From: Planctomycetaceae bacterium | GTDB lineage: Bacteria > Planctomycetota > Planctomycetia > Planctomycetales > Planctomycetaceae | Length of the DNA stretch: 11,129 nucleotides | Assembly: GCA_003445035.1 (NCBI GenBank) | Contig: DLVV01000024.1 | Location: 16,096-27,224 of the forward strand | Direction of reading: 5' to 3' | Part shown: piece by piece, positions 1 through 6,904 of the stretch | Position numbering within the stretch: the first letter of the stretch is position 1 | Layout: each line of letters begins with the position of its first letter | The notes under the pieces: model-generated | What the model was told of the DNA's origin: nothing | Databases searched by the model: none | What the model saw: only the letters and a program-made list of their open reading frames with translations | Made by a program: the position numbers and the translations under genes

Positions 1-106
1 CCCGATGTGTTGTCTCAACGGCGCCCTTTTGCGCATCGGCAGGTGAGCGAGTCGGAGTCCAGACAAAACTGTCGCGGTCGTACCGTGATCGGGCGGCCAA
101 GTCGCC

Positions 107-134
107 TTGACACGTTGTCAACTGTTCCCAAAAT
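107..134 (+). promoter_or_regulatory. Putative sigma70 promoter with overlapping dyad, upstream of mscS
   Basis: A perfect -35 hexamer TTGACA (107-112) is followed after 16 bases by CAAAAT (129-134), a 4/6 match to the -10 consensus. The -35 is also the left arm of an inverted repeat, TTGACA-CGT-TGTCAA (107-121), so a repressor or activator could bind over the RNA polymerase contact. The mscS start lies 58 bases downstream of the -10. A similar pair (TTGACAC then CAAAATT) precedes the ketosynthase-like gene. The rest of bases 1-106 shows no convincing gene. A 47-codon open stretch in frame 1 ends at a TGA at 142-144 and could be the tail of a gene to the left, but its residues look non-descript. 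Confidence 0.4.
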
Positions 135-192
135 TCCGCGGTGAACCGGGACCGAACCCCGCCTCGACGGTAGTTTCAACGAGATCATCGGC

Positions 193-1080
193 ATGCTCCA
201 TCTGTTCCAGATCCTGGCCCAGTCACCAGAGACCACCACAGAGCCCGCTGGCTTGAATGTATTTTTCCACGGTGTGGAGCATTACCTGGGCGAGAATGGT
301 TCCGACCTGCTGTGGAATTTCCTTGCGGCGATTATGATCCTGGTGATCGGTCGCTGGGCCGCCAAGTTGGTGACGAGGATCATCGAGAAGCTGACCACGC
401 GGGCCCGGGTTGACGAGACGCTGGTCAAGTTCGTCAGCAACATGGCGTACTGGGCGATGCTGGTGATGATCATCGTGGCCGCGATTGACCAGGTCGGAAT
501 CGACACGACCAGCTTCGCAGCCCTGATTGCCGCCAGTGGGCTGGCGGTCGGGCTGGCCCTGCAGGGGTCCCTGTCGAACTTCGCCGCCGGCGTGATGATC
601 ATTCTCTTCAAGCCAATCCGTGTGGGCGATTATGCCGAGGCGGGAGGCACGGCGGGAGTCGTCGAGGAAATCCAGATCTTCCACACGATGATGCGGACCG
701 GCGACAACAAGCAGATCATCGTTCCCAATTCCATGATCACCGGCGACACGATCACCAACTTCTCGGCCAAGAACACCCGCCGGATCGATCTCGTGATCGG
801 CTGTGGATACGACGACGACCTGTCCGCGGTGAAACAGTTCCTCGAGGAGGTGCTTCAGACCGAAGAGGAAATTCTCGAGGATCCCGAGCCGATCGTGCGG
901 GTTCACGAACTGGGTGACAGCAGCATCAACTTTATCGTGCGACCGTGGGTGCCCAGCAGCGAGTACTGGGAAGTGAAGTGGAGCCTGACGGAGAAGATCA
1001 AGCTCGGTTTCGACGAGCGTGGTTTCACGTTCCCGTTCCCCAGCCGGGACGTGCACGTGCACAACGCCGAGGCGGCCTGA
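193..1080 (+). CDS. mscS: Small-conductance mechanosensitive channel, MscS family
   Basis: This 295-residue inner-membrane protein is close to the length of E. coli MscS (286). MscS channels are heptameric tension-gated pores that release solutes during hypo-osmotic shock. Three hydrophobic segments are visible at about residues 38-60, 82-101 and 107-140. The third holds the pore-helix signature GLAVGLALQGSLSNFAAG (116-133), almost identical to E. coli. The beta domain follows with IRVGDY (142-147), QIFHTMMRT (161-169) and VPNSMI (177-182), then the alpha/beta C-terminal domain with SSINFIVRPW near residue 245 and FPFPSRDVHV near the end. The ATG at 193 is preceded by only a weak GAGA (181-184). 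The gene appears to be a single transcription unit: a promoter-like pair lies upstream and the next feature is a tRNA on the opposite strand. The family call is firm. Ion preference cannot be read from the sequence. Confidence 0.95.
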   Translation: MLHLFQILAQSPETTTEPAGLNVFFHGVEHYLGENGSDLLWNFLAAIMILVIGRWAAKLVTRIIEKLTTRARVDETLVKFVSNMAYWAMLVMIIVAAIDQVGIDTTSFAALIAASGLAVGLALQGSLSNFAAGVMIILFKPIRVGDYAEAGGTAGVVEEIQIFHTMMRTGDNKQIIVPNSMITGDTITNFSAKNTRRIDLVIGCGYDDDLSAVKQFLEEVLQTEEEILEDPEPIVRVHELGDSSINFIVRPWVPSSEYWEVKWSLTEKIKLGFDERGFTFPFPSRDVHVHNAEAA

Positions 1081-1094
1081 ACGGTTGCCTTCTC

Positions 1095-1120
1095 GCCTGC
1101 CGTGTCGCGGTCGAGCAGGC
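1095..1120. terminator. Possible bidirectional hairpin between mscS and tRNA-Leu
   Basis: GCCTGC (1095-1100) pairs with GCAGGC (1115-1120) across a 14-base loop, in the 68-base gap between the convergent mscS and tRNA-Leu genes. There is no T-tract on either strand, so it is a weak terminator candidate. It is listed because of its position. Confidence 0.2.
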
Positions 1121-1148
1121 TGGCGACGCCGGGATGTTGTCTCCACAG

Positions 1149-1232
1149 TGCGAGAGGGGGGACTCGAACCCCCAATCCCAGTAGGGAACCAGATCCTAAA
1201 TCTGGCGCGTCTGCCAATTCCGCCACTCTCGC
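1149..1232 (-). tRNA. tRNA-Leu, anticodon UAG
   Basis: The minus strand folds as an 84-base class II tRNA. The acceptor stem is GCGAGAG/CTCTCGC, with discriminator A at 1149. The D-arm is GCG/CGC around GAATTGGCAGA. The anticodon stem CCAGA/TCTGG carries the loop TTTAGGA, giving anticodon UAG, which reads CUA leucine codons. A long variable arm (about 15 bases, with CCC and GGG arms) is typical of leucine tRNAs. The T-arm is GGGGG-TTCGAGT-CCCCC. The 3' CCA is not encoded (the bases after the discriminator are CTG), so it must be added by a nucleotidyltransferase. The gene lies antisense to its protein-coding neighbours, and open frames crossing it are not coding. Confidence 0.97.
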
Positions 1233-1244
1233 CGAGTACGTTTG

Positions 1245-1272
1245 ATTCTAGTCGCAGGGCGGGTCCACTCAA
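1245..1272 (-). promoter_or_regulatory. Sigma70-type promoter of tRNA-Leu
   Basis: On the minus strand TTGAGT (1272 to 1267) and TAGAAT (1250 to 1245) are separated by 16 bases. The -10 ends 12 bases before the tRNA 5' end at 1232, which suits initiation a few bases upstream of the mature tRNA. Both hexamers match consensus at 5 (-10) and 4 (-35) positions. It diverges from the plus-strand promoter candidate at 1314-1342. Confidence 0.55.
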
Positions 1273-1313
1273 ATGCTCGAAACGGAGTCGATTTCGTCAT
1301 CTGCGGCCCGCAG

Positions 1314-1342
1314 TTGACACCGCCCGAATCGACTCTCAAAAT
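1314..1342 (+). promoter_or_regulatory. Putative sigma70 promoter of the ketosynthase-like gene
   Basis: TTGACA (1314-1319) and CAAAAT (1337-1342) are separated by 17 bases, and the gene start is 58 bases downstream of the -10. The -35 is perfect and the -10 matches at 4 of 6. The arrangement TTGACAC...CAAAATT repeats that seen before mscS, including the same 58-base distance to the start codon. Confidence 0.45.
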
Positions 1343-1399
1343 TGGCCGCTTCCTGCGTTCAGGATCTTTGCTCTCGACTCTCTGCCCCAAGGGCTCCAA

Positions 1400-2686
1400 A
1401 TGGCTTCCGGCGATGATGCGGCCCGTGTCGTGATCACCGGTGTCGGGGTGGTCTCGCCGATCGGGGTGGGCCACGAGCCGTTCTGGGAGAGTTTGGTTGC
1501 GGGCCGCGGTGGCATCGACGAACTCGTCTCGCTGCCGGTTGGCTCCCTGCCCTCGCGGCTGGCCGCCGAAATCCCCGAATTCGATCCGCTCGAATTCCTT
1601 CCGACACGGAAGCTGCTGAAGGTGATGTCGCGGGACATCCAGTTGGGCGTGGCAGCCAGTCGATTGGCCATCGACGATGCGAGGCTGGGTCGCGGCGACC
1701 TGGATCCCGAACGTGTCGGAGTGTCGTTCGGAGCCGGTCGGATCTCGAGCCTGCTCAGCGATTTCCCGGACGCGGTCCGGGACACCGGGTCCACCGGCGA
1801 TCACGGAGACGAGTTCGCATGGACACGCTGGGGCGAGGACAACCTGGGACGGATCGCCCCGATGTGGCTGCTGAAGCGGTTGCCCAACATGACGGCCTGC
1901 CACGTGTCGATCGGCATGGACGCCCGCGGACCCAACAACACGATCACGTCCCGTGACACGTCGGCGCTGCTCGCGCTGGCTGAGGGGGTTCGGGTGATTG
2001 AGCGGGGGGCGGCCGATTGCATGCTGGTCGGGGCCGCGGGATCCCTGGTTCATCCGGTGGATTTGATCAAGGTGAATCTCTCGCGGACGCTCTCGCGGCA
2101 GAATGACAGACCCTCCGAAGCCTGTCGTCCGTTCGACGTCGATCGGGACGGCTCGGTGCCGGGCGAGGGGGCCGCGGCGTTCGTGATCGAGAGAAACGAT
2201 GCTGCCAGGCAGCGAGGGGCTCGGGTCTATGCCGAAGTGATTGGTTGCGGGGCGGGCTGCGATGGCGGGTCGGTTGGCGCAGGACTGGTCAACGCGATTG
2301 CCGCGGCGGTGGCCGATGCCGGGATCGAACCGGCCGAATTGGGACATCTCAACGCCGGGGCCACGGGGTTGCCGGAGGATGATGCTGTCGAGGCCCGGGC
2401 GATCCAGCAGGCCCTGGGATCGGCGGCCGCCGGAGTGCCGGTGACGGCGCTGGCCGGTTACCTGGGGCACTCGGATGCCGGAAGCGGTGCGGTCGAGTTG
2501 GCCGGCTGCCTGTTGTCGCTCCGCCACCAACTTGTTCCGCACACGCTCGGTTTTCGCACGGCTGATCCAGGCTGTCGGCTGGATATCGTCGAAGGGACAT
2601 CCCGGACGGTCGCCGGTCGGTTGGCGATCTCGTGCAACCGTACCGAGTTTGGCCAGAGTGCTGCGGTGGTGGTTCGGGCAGGCTGA
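1400..2686 (+). CDS. Ketosynthase-fold protein with degenerate active site (FabF/chain-length-factor-like)
   Basis: This 428-residue protein has the length and thiolase fold of FabF-type beta-ketoacyl-ACP synthases. It begins VVITGVGVVSPIG (10-22) and keeps the conserved segment PFDVDRDGSVPGEGAA in its second half. The catalytic residues are largely gone. In the ungapped stretch after GP, FabF's ATACTSG aligns with TSRDTSA, so the nucleophilic Cys is Asp186. FabF's NAHGTSTP aligns with NAGATGLP, so the first catalytic His is Gly320. The active-site Lys of TKSMTGH is Ala352, while its His survives as His357 in GYLGH. It should therefore not condense acyl chains. Such non-condensing homologues (chain-length factors of type II PKS, with Gln for Cys) usually pair with an active KS, but none is present here. 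ATG 1400 is chosen because AAGGG (1389-1393) sits 6 bases upstream and the conserved N-terminus begins there. The longer frame from 1019 would cross mscS and the tRNA. The gene may be co-transcribed with the next gene, 62 bases away. Confidence 0.85.
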   Translation: MASGDDAARVVITGVGVVSPIGVGHEPFWESLVAGRGGIDELVSLPVGSLPSRLAAEIPEFDPLEFLPTRKLLKVMSRDIQLGVAASRLAIDDARLGRGDLDPERVGVSFGAGRISSLLSDFPDAVRDTGSTGDHGDEFAWTRWGEDNLGRIAPMWLLKRLPNMTACHVSIGMDARGPNNTITSRDTSALLALAEGVRVIERGAADCMLVGAAGSLVHPVDLIKVNLSRTLSRQNDRPSEACRPFDVDRDGSVPGEGAAAFVIERNDAARQRGARVYAEVIGCGAGCDGGSVGAGLVNAIAAAVADAGIEPAELGHLNAGATGLPEDDAVEARAIQQALGSAAAGVPVTALAGYLGHSDAGSGAVELAGCLLSLRHQLVPHTLGFRTADPGCRLDIVEGTSRTVAGRLAISCNRTEFGQSAAVVVRAG

Positions 2687-2748
2687 GCGGTATACCATCG
2701 GTCAGTCGGGTGGGCTGTGGGTTGAATTAGAGGGCCAGGACGAGCGAG

Positions 2749-4320
2749 ATGTCGGAATCGGGTTCCGCTGCCGCTGGGCCGCCCCGTCGTCGACGGCGAG
2801 GACGGTCGTTGATCCGCGTGGTCGGCCCGATCAAGCCGTCCACCGGACTCGAGCGGCTTCGCCGCAGTCTCAAGGGAGGCGGATTCGGGGCCGTCGTCAG
2901 CGTCTCGACGCACGTGCTGATCCTGACGATGTTGACCTGGTTCCTGATCGACACCGATTCGCTGGGCCCCGAAGAACCTCTTGATCTTCGCTGGCTGACC
3001 GCCCGCGAAGTTGAACTGAAACAGGCCGCTCGCGCCCCGGTGAAGATCTCGTCGGTTCCCGACGCGATTCCCACAGCTCCGATGCCCCCCCAGGCTCCTC
3101 CCGATACCCCGATGCCACTGAAGCCGACCCGCCCGGCGGTCCGGCCGGTGGACGTCTCGGGCCGGTTGGCCCACCGCAAGCCCGAGTTGAAGCGGAAGCA
3201 CATGCTGAAGATCGACGAGGGCGGCAAGAGTGACCTGGCGGTTCGTAGTGCGCTGGGTTGGTTTGCCAGGCAGCAGCAGCCGACCGGGAACTGGCGATTG
3301 CACGAGGGATATCCGGACGCCGGTCGACGGACGGCCCGGACCGACACCGGTGCCACCTCGCTGGCGTTGCTGGCGTTCCTGGGAGCCGGGTTCGATCACA
3401 CCACCCGGGGTGACCACCAGCAGACGGTGGCCCGGGGCATCAACTGGCTGGTCGGCCAGCAGCGCGGCGACGGCAACCTGTTCGACATCGACGAGTTCGG
3501 CCGCGAGGAGGCCTTCTACGCGCATTCGATGGGAACAATCGTCCTGTGCGAGGCGGTCGCCTTGACGGCCGACCGCAAGGCGCGTCAGGCGGCCGTCAAC
3601 GCCGTCAACTTCCTGGTCAAGACGCAGCAGCCGACCCAGGGGGGCTGGAAATACCAGCCCCAGACCCCGATGACCCGCGGCGACCTGTCGGTGACCGGAT
3701 GGGCGTTGATGGCGCTGCACACCGCCCGGATTGCGAACATCGAGGTGCCCGAGCAGGCCTTCGTATTGGCCTCCAACTTCCTGGATTCCGTCGAGGTTCA
3801 GGACGGAGCCCGATACCGCTACGAGCCGGACTTTGACGTTTCGCGGGCGATGACCGCCGAGGGCCTGTTGTGTCGCCAGTGGCTGGGCTGGCCGCGCGAG
3901 CACCCCTCGCTGGAGAGCGGCACCCGTTTTCTGCTTGGCGAACAGCACAGGCCCCGTTGGGACGACGGCCGACGCAACGTCTACGCCTGGTACTACACCG
4001 CACAGGTGTTGCACAACATGGGGGGAGGCGAGTGGGAGAACTGGTACCGTGCGGTCCGTGATGAGATCGTCTCGCACCAGGCCCGGACCGGCAGCATCCG
4101 GAGAGGAGCCGATGTGCGGGGCAGTTGGCATCCGGCCCAGCCTCGAGGGCAGGCGGCCGAGAAGGCCGACATCGCCGGCCGGCTTTACCTGGCCGCCATG
4201 TGCGTGCTGGTTCTCGAGACGCCCTACCGTCACGTGAGCGTCTACGAGGTGACCGTTCCCGAGGCCGACCGGGAACCTGTCACCGGGGATGCGGCCGCCG
4301 ACAGGCCGGGGTGCCGTTGA
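2749..4320 (+). CDS. Membrane-anchored prenyltransferase/squalene-oxidase repeat (alpha/alpha toroid) protein
   Basis: This 523-residue protein has a basic cytoplasmic N-terminus (RRRRRGR at 13-19), one hydrophobic segment (about 45-67), a proline-rich linker (about 96-135, PMPPQAPPDTPMP) and a long helical domain (about 160-495). The domain shows repeated helix-plus-QQ/GxW units typical of the squalene cyclase/prenyltransferase repeat: ALGWFARQQQPTGNW (168-182), INWLVGQQRGDGN (231-243), NFLVKTQQPTQGGWKY (287-302), FLDSVEVQDGARYRY (345-359) and FLLGEQHRPRWDD (394-406). Alternating hydrophobic helices such as TSLALLAFLGAG (203-214) and GWALMALHTA (317-326) lie between them. No DxDDTA cyclase motif is visible, so a terpene cyclase activity is not supported. 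The domain probably sits outside the cytoplasm, tethered by one helix. Proteins of this layout are common and mostly uncharacterised in planctomycetes. ATG 2749 has AGGA (2737-2740) 8 bases upstream. Confidence 0.85.
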   Translation: MSESGSAAAGPPRRRRRGRSLIRVVGPIKPSTGLERLRRSLKGGGFGAVVSVSTHVLILTMLTWFLIDTDSLGPEEPLDLRWLTAREVELKQAARAPVKISSVPDAIPTAPMPPQAPPDTPMPLKPTRPAVRPVDVSGRLAHRKPELKRKHMLKIDEGGKSDLAVRSALGWFARQQQPTGNWRLHEGYPDAGRRTARTDTGATSLALLAFLGAGFDHTTRGDHQQTVARGINWLVGQQRGDGNLFDIDEFGREEAFYAHSMGTIVLCEAVALTADRKARQAAVNAVNFLVKTQQPTQGGWKYQPQTPMTRGDLSVTGWALMALHTARIANIEVPEQAFVLASNFLDSVEVQDGARYRYEPDFDVSRAMTAEGLLCRQWLGWPREHPSLESGTRFLLGEQHRPRWDDGRRNVYAWYYTAQVLHNMGGGEWENWYRAVRDEIVSHQARTGSIRRGADVRGSWHPAQPRGQAAEKADIAGRLYLAAMCVLVLETPYRHVSVYEVTVPEADREPVTGDAAADRPGCR

Positions 4321-4616
4321 TTCGTCATCGGTGTGGATGCCGGTTTGGGGTTTGCAGCGACCGGGTCGGCCGTCAGAATGCCGCGTCCGAAGTCCGGCGG
4401 CTTTCCGCCGGGTTCCCTGTCCAGGCACGCACTATCGGTTGCTCCGGCATGGATGCCGCACTCTTTTCGCTGTCACCGCCCCAGGCGGTCCGATCGGTTT
4501 CGCCGCTTCCGGATACCGAGGCGGATCGGACGGTGAATGTCCCGCGACGGACCACGCGCGGCCGGGCCGGCCATTCCCGGCACGCAACGGTGGCCGCAAG
4601 TTGGTGGGAACCAGCG
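4321..4616 (+). other. Leader region upstream of murC, no gene seen
   Basis: These 296 bases contain no separate gene I can support. A moderate promoter candidate is TTGCAG (4352-4357), 16 bases, CAGAAT (4374-4379). A strong hairpin follows at 4391-4414. CGGCAT-GG-ATGCCG (4445-4458) is a small inverted repeat overlapping the alternative murC ATG at 4449. The murC reading frame is open through most of the region, so an N-terminal extension beginning at 4449 (ATG) or 4533 (GTG) cannot be excluded, but its residues do not resemble MurC. Confidence 0.5.
4391..4414 (+). terminator. GC-rich hairpin between the toroid gene and murC
   Basis: CCGGCGG (4394-4400) and CCGCCGG (4405-4411) form a perfect 7-bp stem closed by the tetraloop CTTT. 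Three more pairs, two of them wobble, extend it to 4391-4414. There is no T-tract afterwards (GTTCCCTGTCC), so it is either a rho-independent-like terminator without the U-run, a processing or stability element, or a leader structure of murC. Confidence 0.35.
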
Positions 4617-6026
4617 GTGCGAGTCGGAAATGTGTCGCGGACGATCCGGGAGCCTGGCGGGTCGGTCCCCACGGCTCACCTGGTCGGTGTCTGCGGGTCG
4701 GGCATGCAGGCATTGGCCGAATTGCTCCTGGGGTTGGGCTGGCACGTCAGCGGATCGGACCGGTGTGCTTCCGAAGAGGCGATCAGGACGCTGGAAAGTC
4801 GTGGGTTGAGAATCCACCAGGGTCACAAGGCGACCCACCTGCCTCACCACGCCGATGTGCTGGTCTACAGCCAGGCGATCGCTCCCGAAAATGTCGAACG
4901 GGTCCGGGCGTCACATTGCGGGATTCTCCAGCTGTCCTACAGCCAGATGCTCGGACGGTTGATGTCGGAACGGACCGGAGTTTCGATTGCCGGGACGCAC
5001 GGCAAGAGCACAACCACGGCGATGACGGCCTCGCTGTTGACCTCCGCCGGCCTGGCTCCGTCGGCGGTCGTCGGGGCCCGATTGATCGATCGAGACGTCG
5101 GCGGTTGGGCGGGTGCTGGTGACTTGCTGGTGGTCGAGAGTTGCGAATACCGCCGCAGTTTCCTGGACCTCTCGCCCCGGTACGCGGTGATCACCGGGAT
5201 CGAACCCGATCACTTCGACTGTTACGAGTCCCTGGGCGAGACGACCGCGGCGTTCGCGGAGTTCGCGGCGTCAATCGATTCGTCGGGGGTTCTGCTGGTC
5301 GCAGCTGATTGTCCGGCGGCAGCGGAGGCGGCCGGACAGGCGACCTCGAGGGTGCGGACGTTTGGCCGGGGGCCGGGGGCCGACTGGCGGGCGGCGGATG
5401 TTTGTCGGACGGTTTCCGGAAGTCGATTCGGGTTGTTCTTTCGCGGGGAGTTTCGCACCGAGATCACCGTGCCGGTTCCGGGTCGACACAACGTCGACAA
5501 CGCCCTGGCGGCTGCGGCGATGGCCTGTGAACTGGGAGTTGATCCGAGGCTTGTCCGCGAGGGGTTGCGTGGGTACGCCGGGATCCGGCGTCGCTTCCAG
5601 CGGGTGGGCTCGTGGCGGGGTGTCACCGTGGTCGACGACTACGCGCATCATCCGACCGCCGTTCAGGCCACGTTGGAAACCGCTCGCGAGACCTTTGGCC
5701 GACGGCGGTTGTGGTGCGCCTTTCAGCCGCACCAGGTCTCGAGGACGCTCGCACTGTTCGACGAGTTTGCCTCGAGCTTTCAGGAGGCCGACCAACTGCT
5801 GCTGTTACCGGTTTTCGCGGCTCGCGAGGACGACCTGCAAGCGGAGGATGTGAGCCGGAAATTGGCCAAACGGATCGGGAGTTCCGGATCGGGAACCGGT
5901 TGTCGCTTCGTGCCCTCTCTTGACCGTCTCGTCGAGACTCTAGACCATGACACCCGGCCGGGAGACGTGTTGATCACGATGGGGGCCGGAGACATCGACC
6001 AGGTTCCACATGAGTTCACTCGCTGA
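4617..6026 (+). CDS. murC: UDP-N-acetylmuramate--L-alanine ligase
   Basis: MurC is a cytoplasmic ATP-dependent ligase that adds L-Ala to UDP-MurNAc, the first step of stem-peptide assembly. From GTG 4617 the product is 469 residues, the normal MurC length. The N-terminal Rossmann domain starts HLVGVCGSGMQALAEL (21-36). The ATP P-loop is GTHGKSTTT (126-134). The central domain has GIEPDHFDCY. PGRHNVDNALAA marks the junction to the C-terminal domain, which carries DDYAHHPTAV (340-349), FQPHQVSRT and the terminal GAGDID. Downstream murB and ddl support MurC over the related ligase Mpl. The start is uncertain. GTG 4617 has GGTGGGAA (4603-4610) 6 bases upstream and gives a 20-residue lead-in like that of E. 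coli. ATG 4449 would add 56 residues of Arg/Pro/Ser-rich sequence without family resemblance. The gene overlaps murB by 17 bases, implying translational coupling. Confidence 0.94.
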   Translation: MRVGNVSRTIREPGGSVPTAHLVGVCGSGMQALAELLLGLGWHVSGSDRCASEEAIRTLESRGLRIHQGHKATHLPHHADVLVYSQAIAPENVERVRASHCGILQLSYSQMLGRLMSERTGVSIAGTHGKSTTTAMTASLLTSAGLAPSAVVGARLIDRDVGGWAGAGDLLVVESCEYRRSFLDLSPRYAVITGIEPDHFDCYESLGETTAAFAEFAASIDSSGVLLVAADCPAAAEAAGQATSRVRTFGRGPGADWRAADVCRTVSGSRFGLFFRGEFRTEITVPVPGRHNVDNALAAAAMACELGVDPRLVREGLRGYAGIRRRFQRVGSWRGVTVVDDYAHHPTAVQATLETARETFGRRRLWCAFQPHQVSRTLALFDEFASSFQEADQLLLLPVFAAREDDLQAEDVSRKLAKRIGSSGSGTGCRFVPSLDRLVETLDHDTRPGDVLITMGAGDIDQVPHEFTR

Positions 6027-6888
6027 CTTCAGTGACATCACCCAACCCGACCGGTCTCTCGCCGAATGGACCTGGTTGAAGGTCGGCGGGCCGGCCGAGT
6101 ATTTCGTCGAGCCTCGCTCGGTCGAAGAACTGGCCGCGGTGGTGAGATGCTGTGCCGAGACCGGCGTGCCGTGCCGGGTACTGGGCAGCGGATCGAATCT
6201 GCTGGTGCGGGATGAGGGCGTCAGCGGCGTGGTGTTGAGGCTCACCGAGGAGTCCTTCGGAGAGATCACGATCGAGGGAACCGTGGTCAAAGTCGGTGCG
6301 GGAGTATTGCTCTCTCACGCCATTTCGCACAGCGTCCGCGGAGGCCTGGTCGGACTCGAGACCCTGGTCGGGATTCCGGGCACCGTGGGTGGAGCTCTGC
6401 GAGGCAACGCGGGGGGCCGCAGCGGAGACGTGGGGCAGAACGTTCAGAGTGTGACGGTGATGACCGGCAGTGGCGAGCAGTTCACTCGCAGCGAGGACGA
6501 ACTGTCATTCGGCTATCGTCACAGCAGCATCAACGAACTGGTGGTGATCGACGTCACCTTTGCCCTGGCCGAAGGTGATGTCGACGAGACACTCAAGCGG
6601 ATGCGGAAGCTGTGGATCATGCGGAAGGCCACCCAGCCGATGGCTCACCAGTCGGCCGGCTGCATTTTCAAGAACCCCCGGGGTATCAGCGCCGGCAGCC
6701 TGGTCGAACAGGCTGGGCTCAAGGGCGAGAAGGTCGGTGGGGCCGAGGTCAGTGATCGTCACGCCAACTTCATCGTGACGTCCGCGGAGGCCACCGCCGC
6801 CGATGTGCTCGCGTTGATCGAGCGGATTCGCGAACGTGTCTCCGAGCAATGTGCTGTTGATCTGGAGCTCGAAATCGGGATCTGGTAA
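6010..6888 (+). CDS. murB: UDP-N-acetylenolpyruvoylglucosamine reductase
   Basis: MurB is a cytoplasmic FAD enzyme that reduces UDP-GlcNAc-enolpyruvate to UDP-MurNAc with NADPH, supplying the substrate of MurC. The 292-residue protein matches the short type II MurB length. FAD-binding motifs are GSGSNLLV (59-66) and GIPGTVGGALRGNAGG (121-136). FGYRHS (167-172) contains the conserved Tyr-Arg. SAGCIFKNP (215-223) carries the catalytic Ser215 proton donor. The C-terminal LELEIGIW supplies the catalytic Glu, most likely Glu288. The start ATG 6010 lies inside the end of murC and has AGGT 5 bases upstream. It forms an operon with murC and ddl (16 bases downstream). Confidence 0.97.
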   Translation: MSSLADFSDITQPDRSLAEWTWLKVGGPAEYFVEPRSVEELAAVVRCCAETGVPCRVLGSGSNLLVRDEGVSGVVLRLTEESFGEITIEGTVVKVGAGVLLSHAISHSVRGGLVGLETLVGIPGTVGGALRGNAGGRSGDVGQNVQSVTVMTGSGEQFTRSEDELSFGYRHSSINELVVIDVTFALAEGDVDETLKRMRKLWIMRKATQPMAHQSAGCIFKNPRGISAGSLVEQAGLKGEKVGGAEVSDRHANFIVTSAEATAADVLALIERIRERVSEQCAVDLELEIGIW

Positions 6889-6904
6889 GACGCCCCGCGT
6901 GTCG

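Noticed and set aside
1149..1232. tRNA with anticodon UAG as a suppressor for the TAG at 9170
   Set aside because: Anticodon UAG reads CUA leucine codons. Reading a UAG stop needs anticodon CUA, so the two are unrelated.
223..1272. Long minus-strand open frames opposite mscS, the ketosynthase-like gene and the toroid gene
   Set aside because: They lie antisense to well-supported genes, are full of Arg/His/Gly/Pro low-quality sequence, and reflect high GC in the opposite strand.
1019..1399. Extended ketosynthase frame starting at 1019
   Set aside because: It overlaps the end of mscS and crosses the tRNA-Leu gene and both promoters. The conserved protein starts at 1400 with a ribosome site.
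1890..1903. TAC motif (Cys167) in the ketosynthase-like protein as the catalytic cysteine
   Set aside because: The Cys lies before the conserved GP, where FabF has LAAGH. The nucleophile position comes 9 residues after that GP's glycine and is Asp186, so Cys167 is a misleading resemblance.
2749..4320. Calling the toroid protein a squalene-hopene cyclase
   Set aside because: The repeats fit the fold, but no DxDDTA-type motif is seen, and a single N-terminal anchor with a Pro-rich linker is not the cyclase layout.
4617..6026. Mpl (murein peptide ligase) instead of MurC
   Set aside because: The two are similar, but the overlap with murB and the downstream ddl and ftsQ-like genes place it in the de novo precursor pathway.
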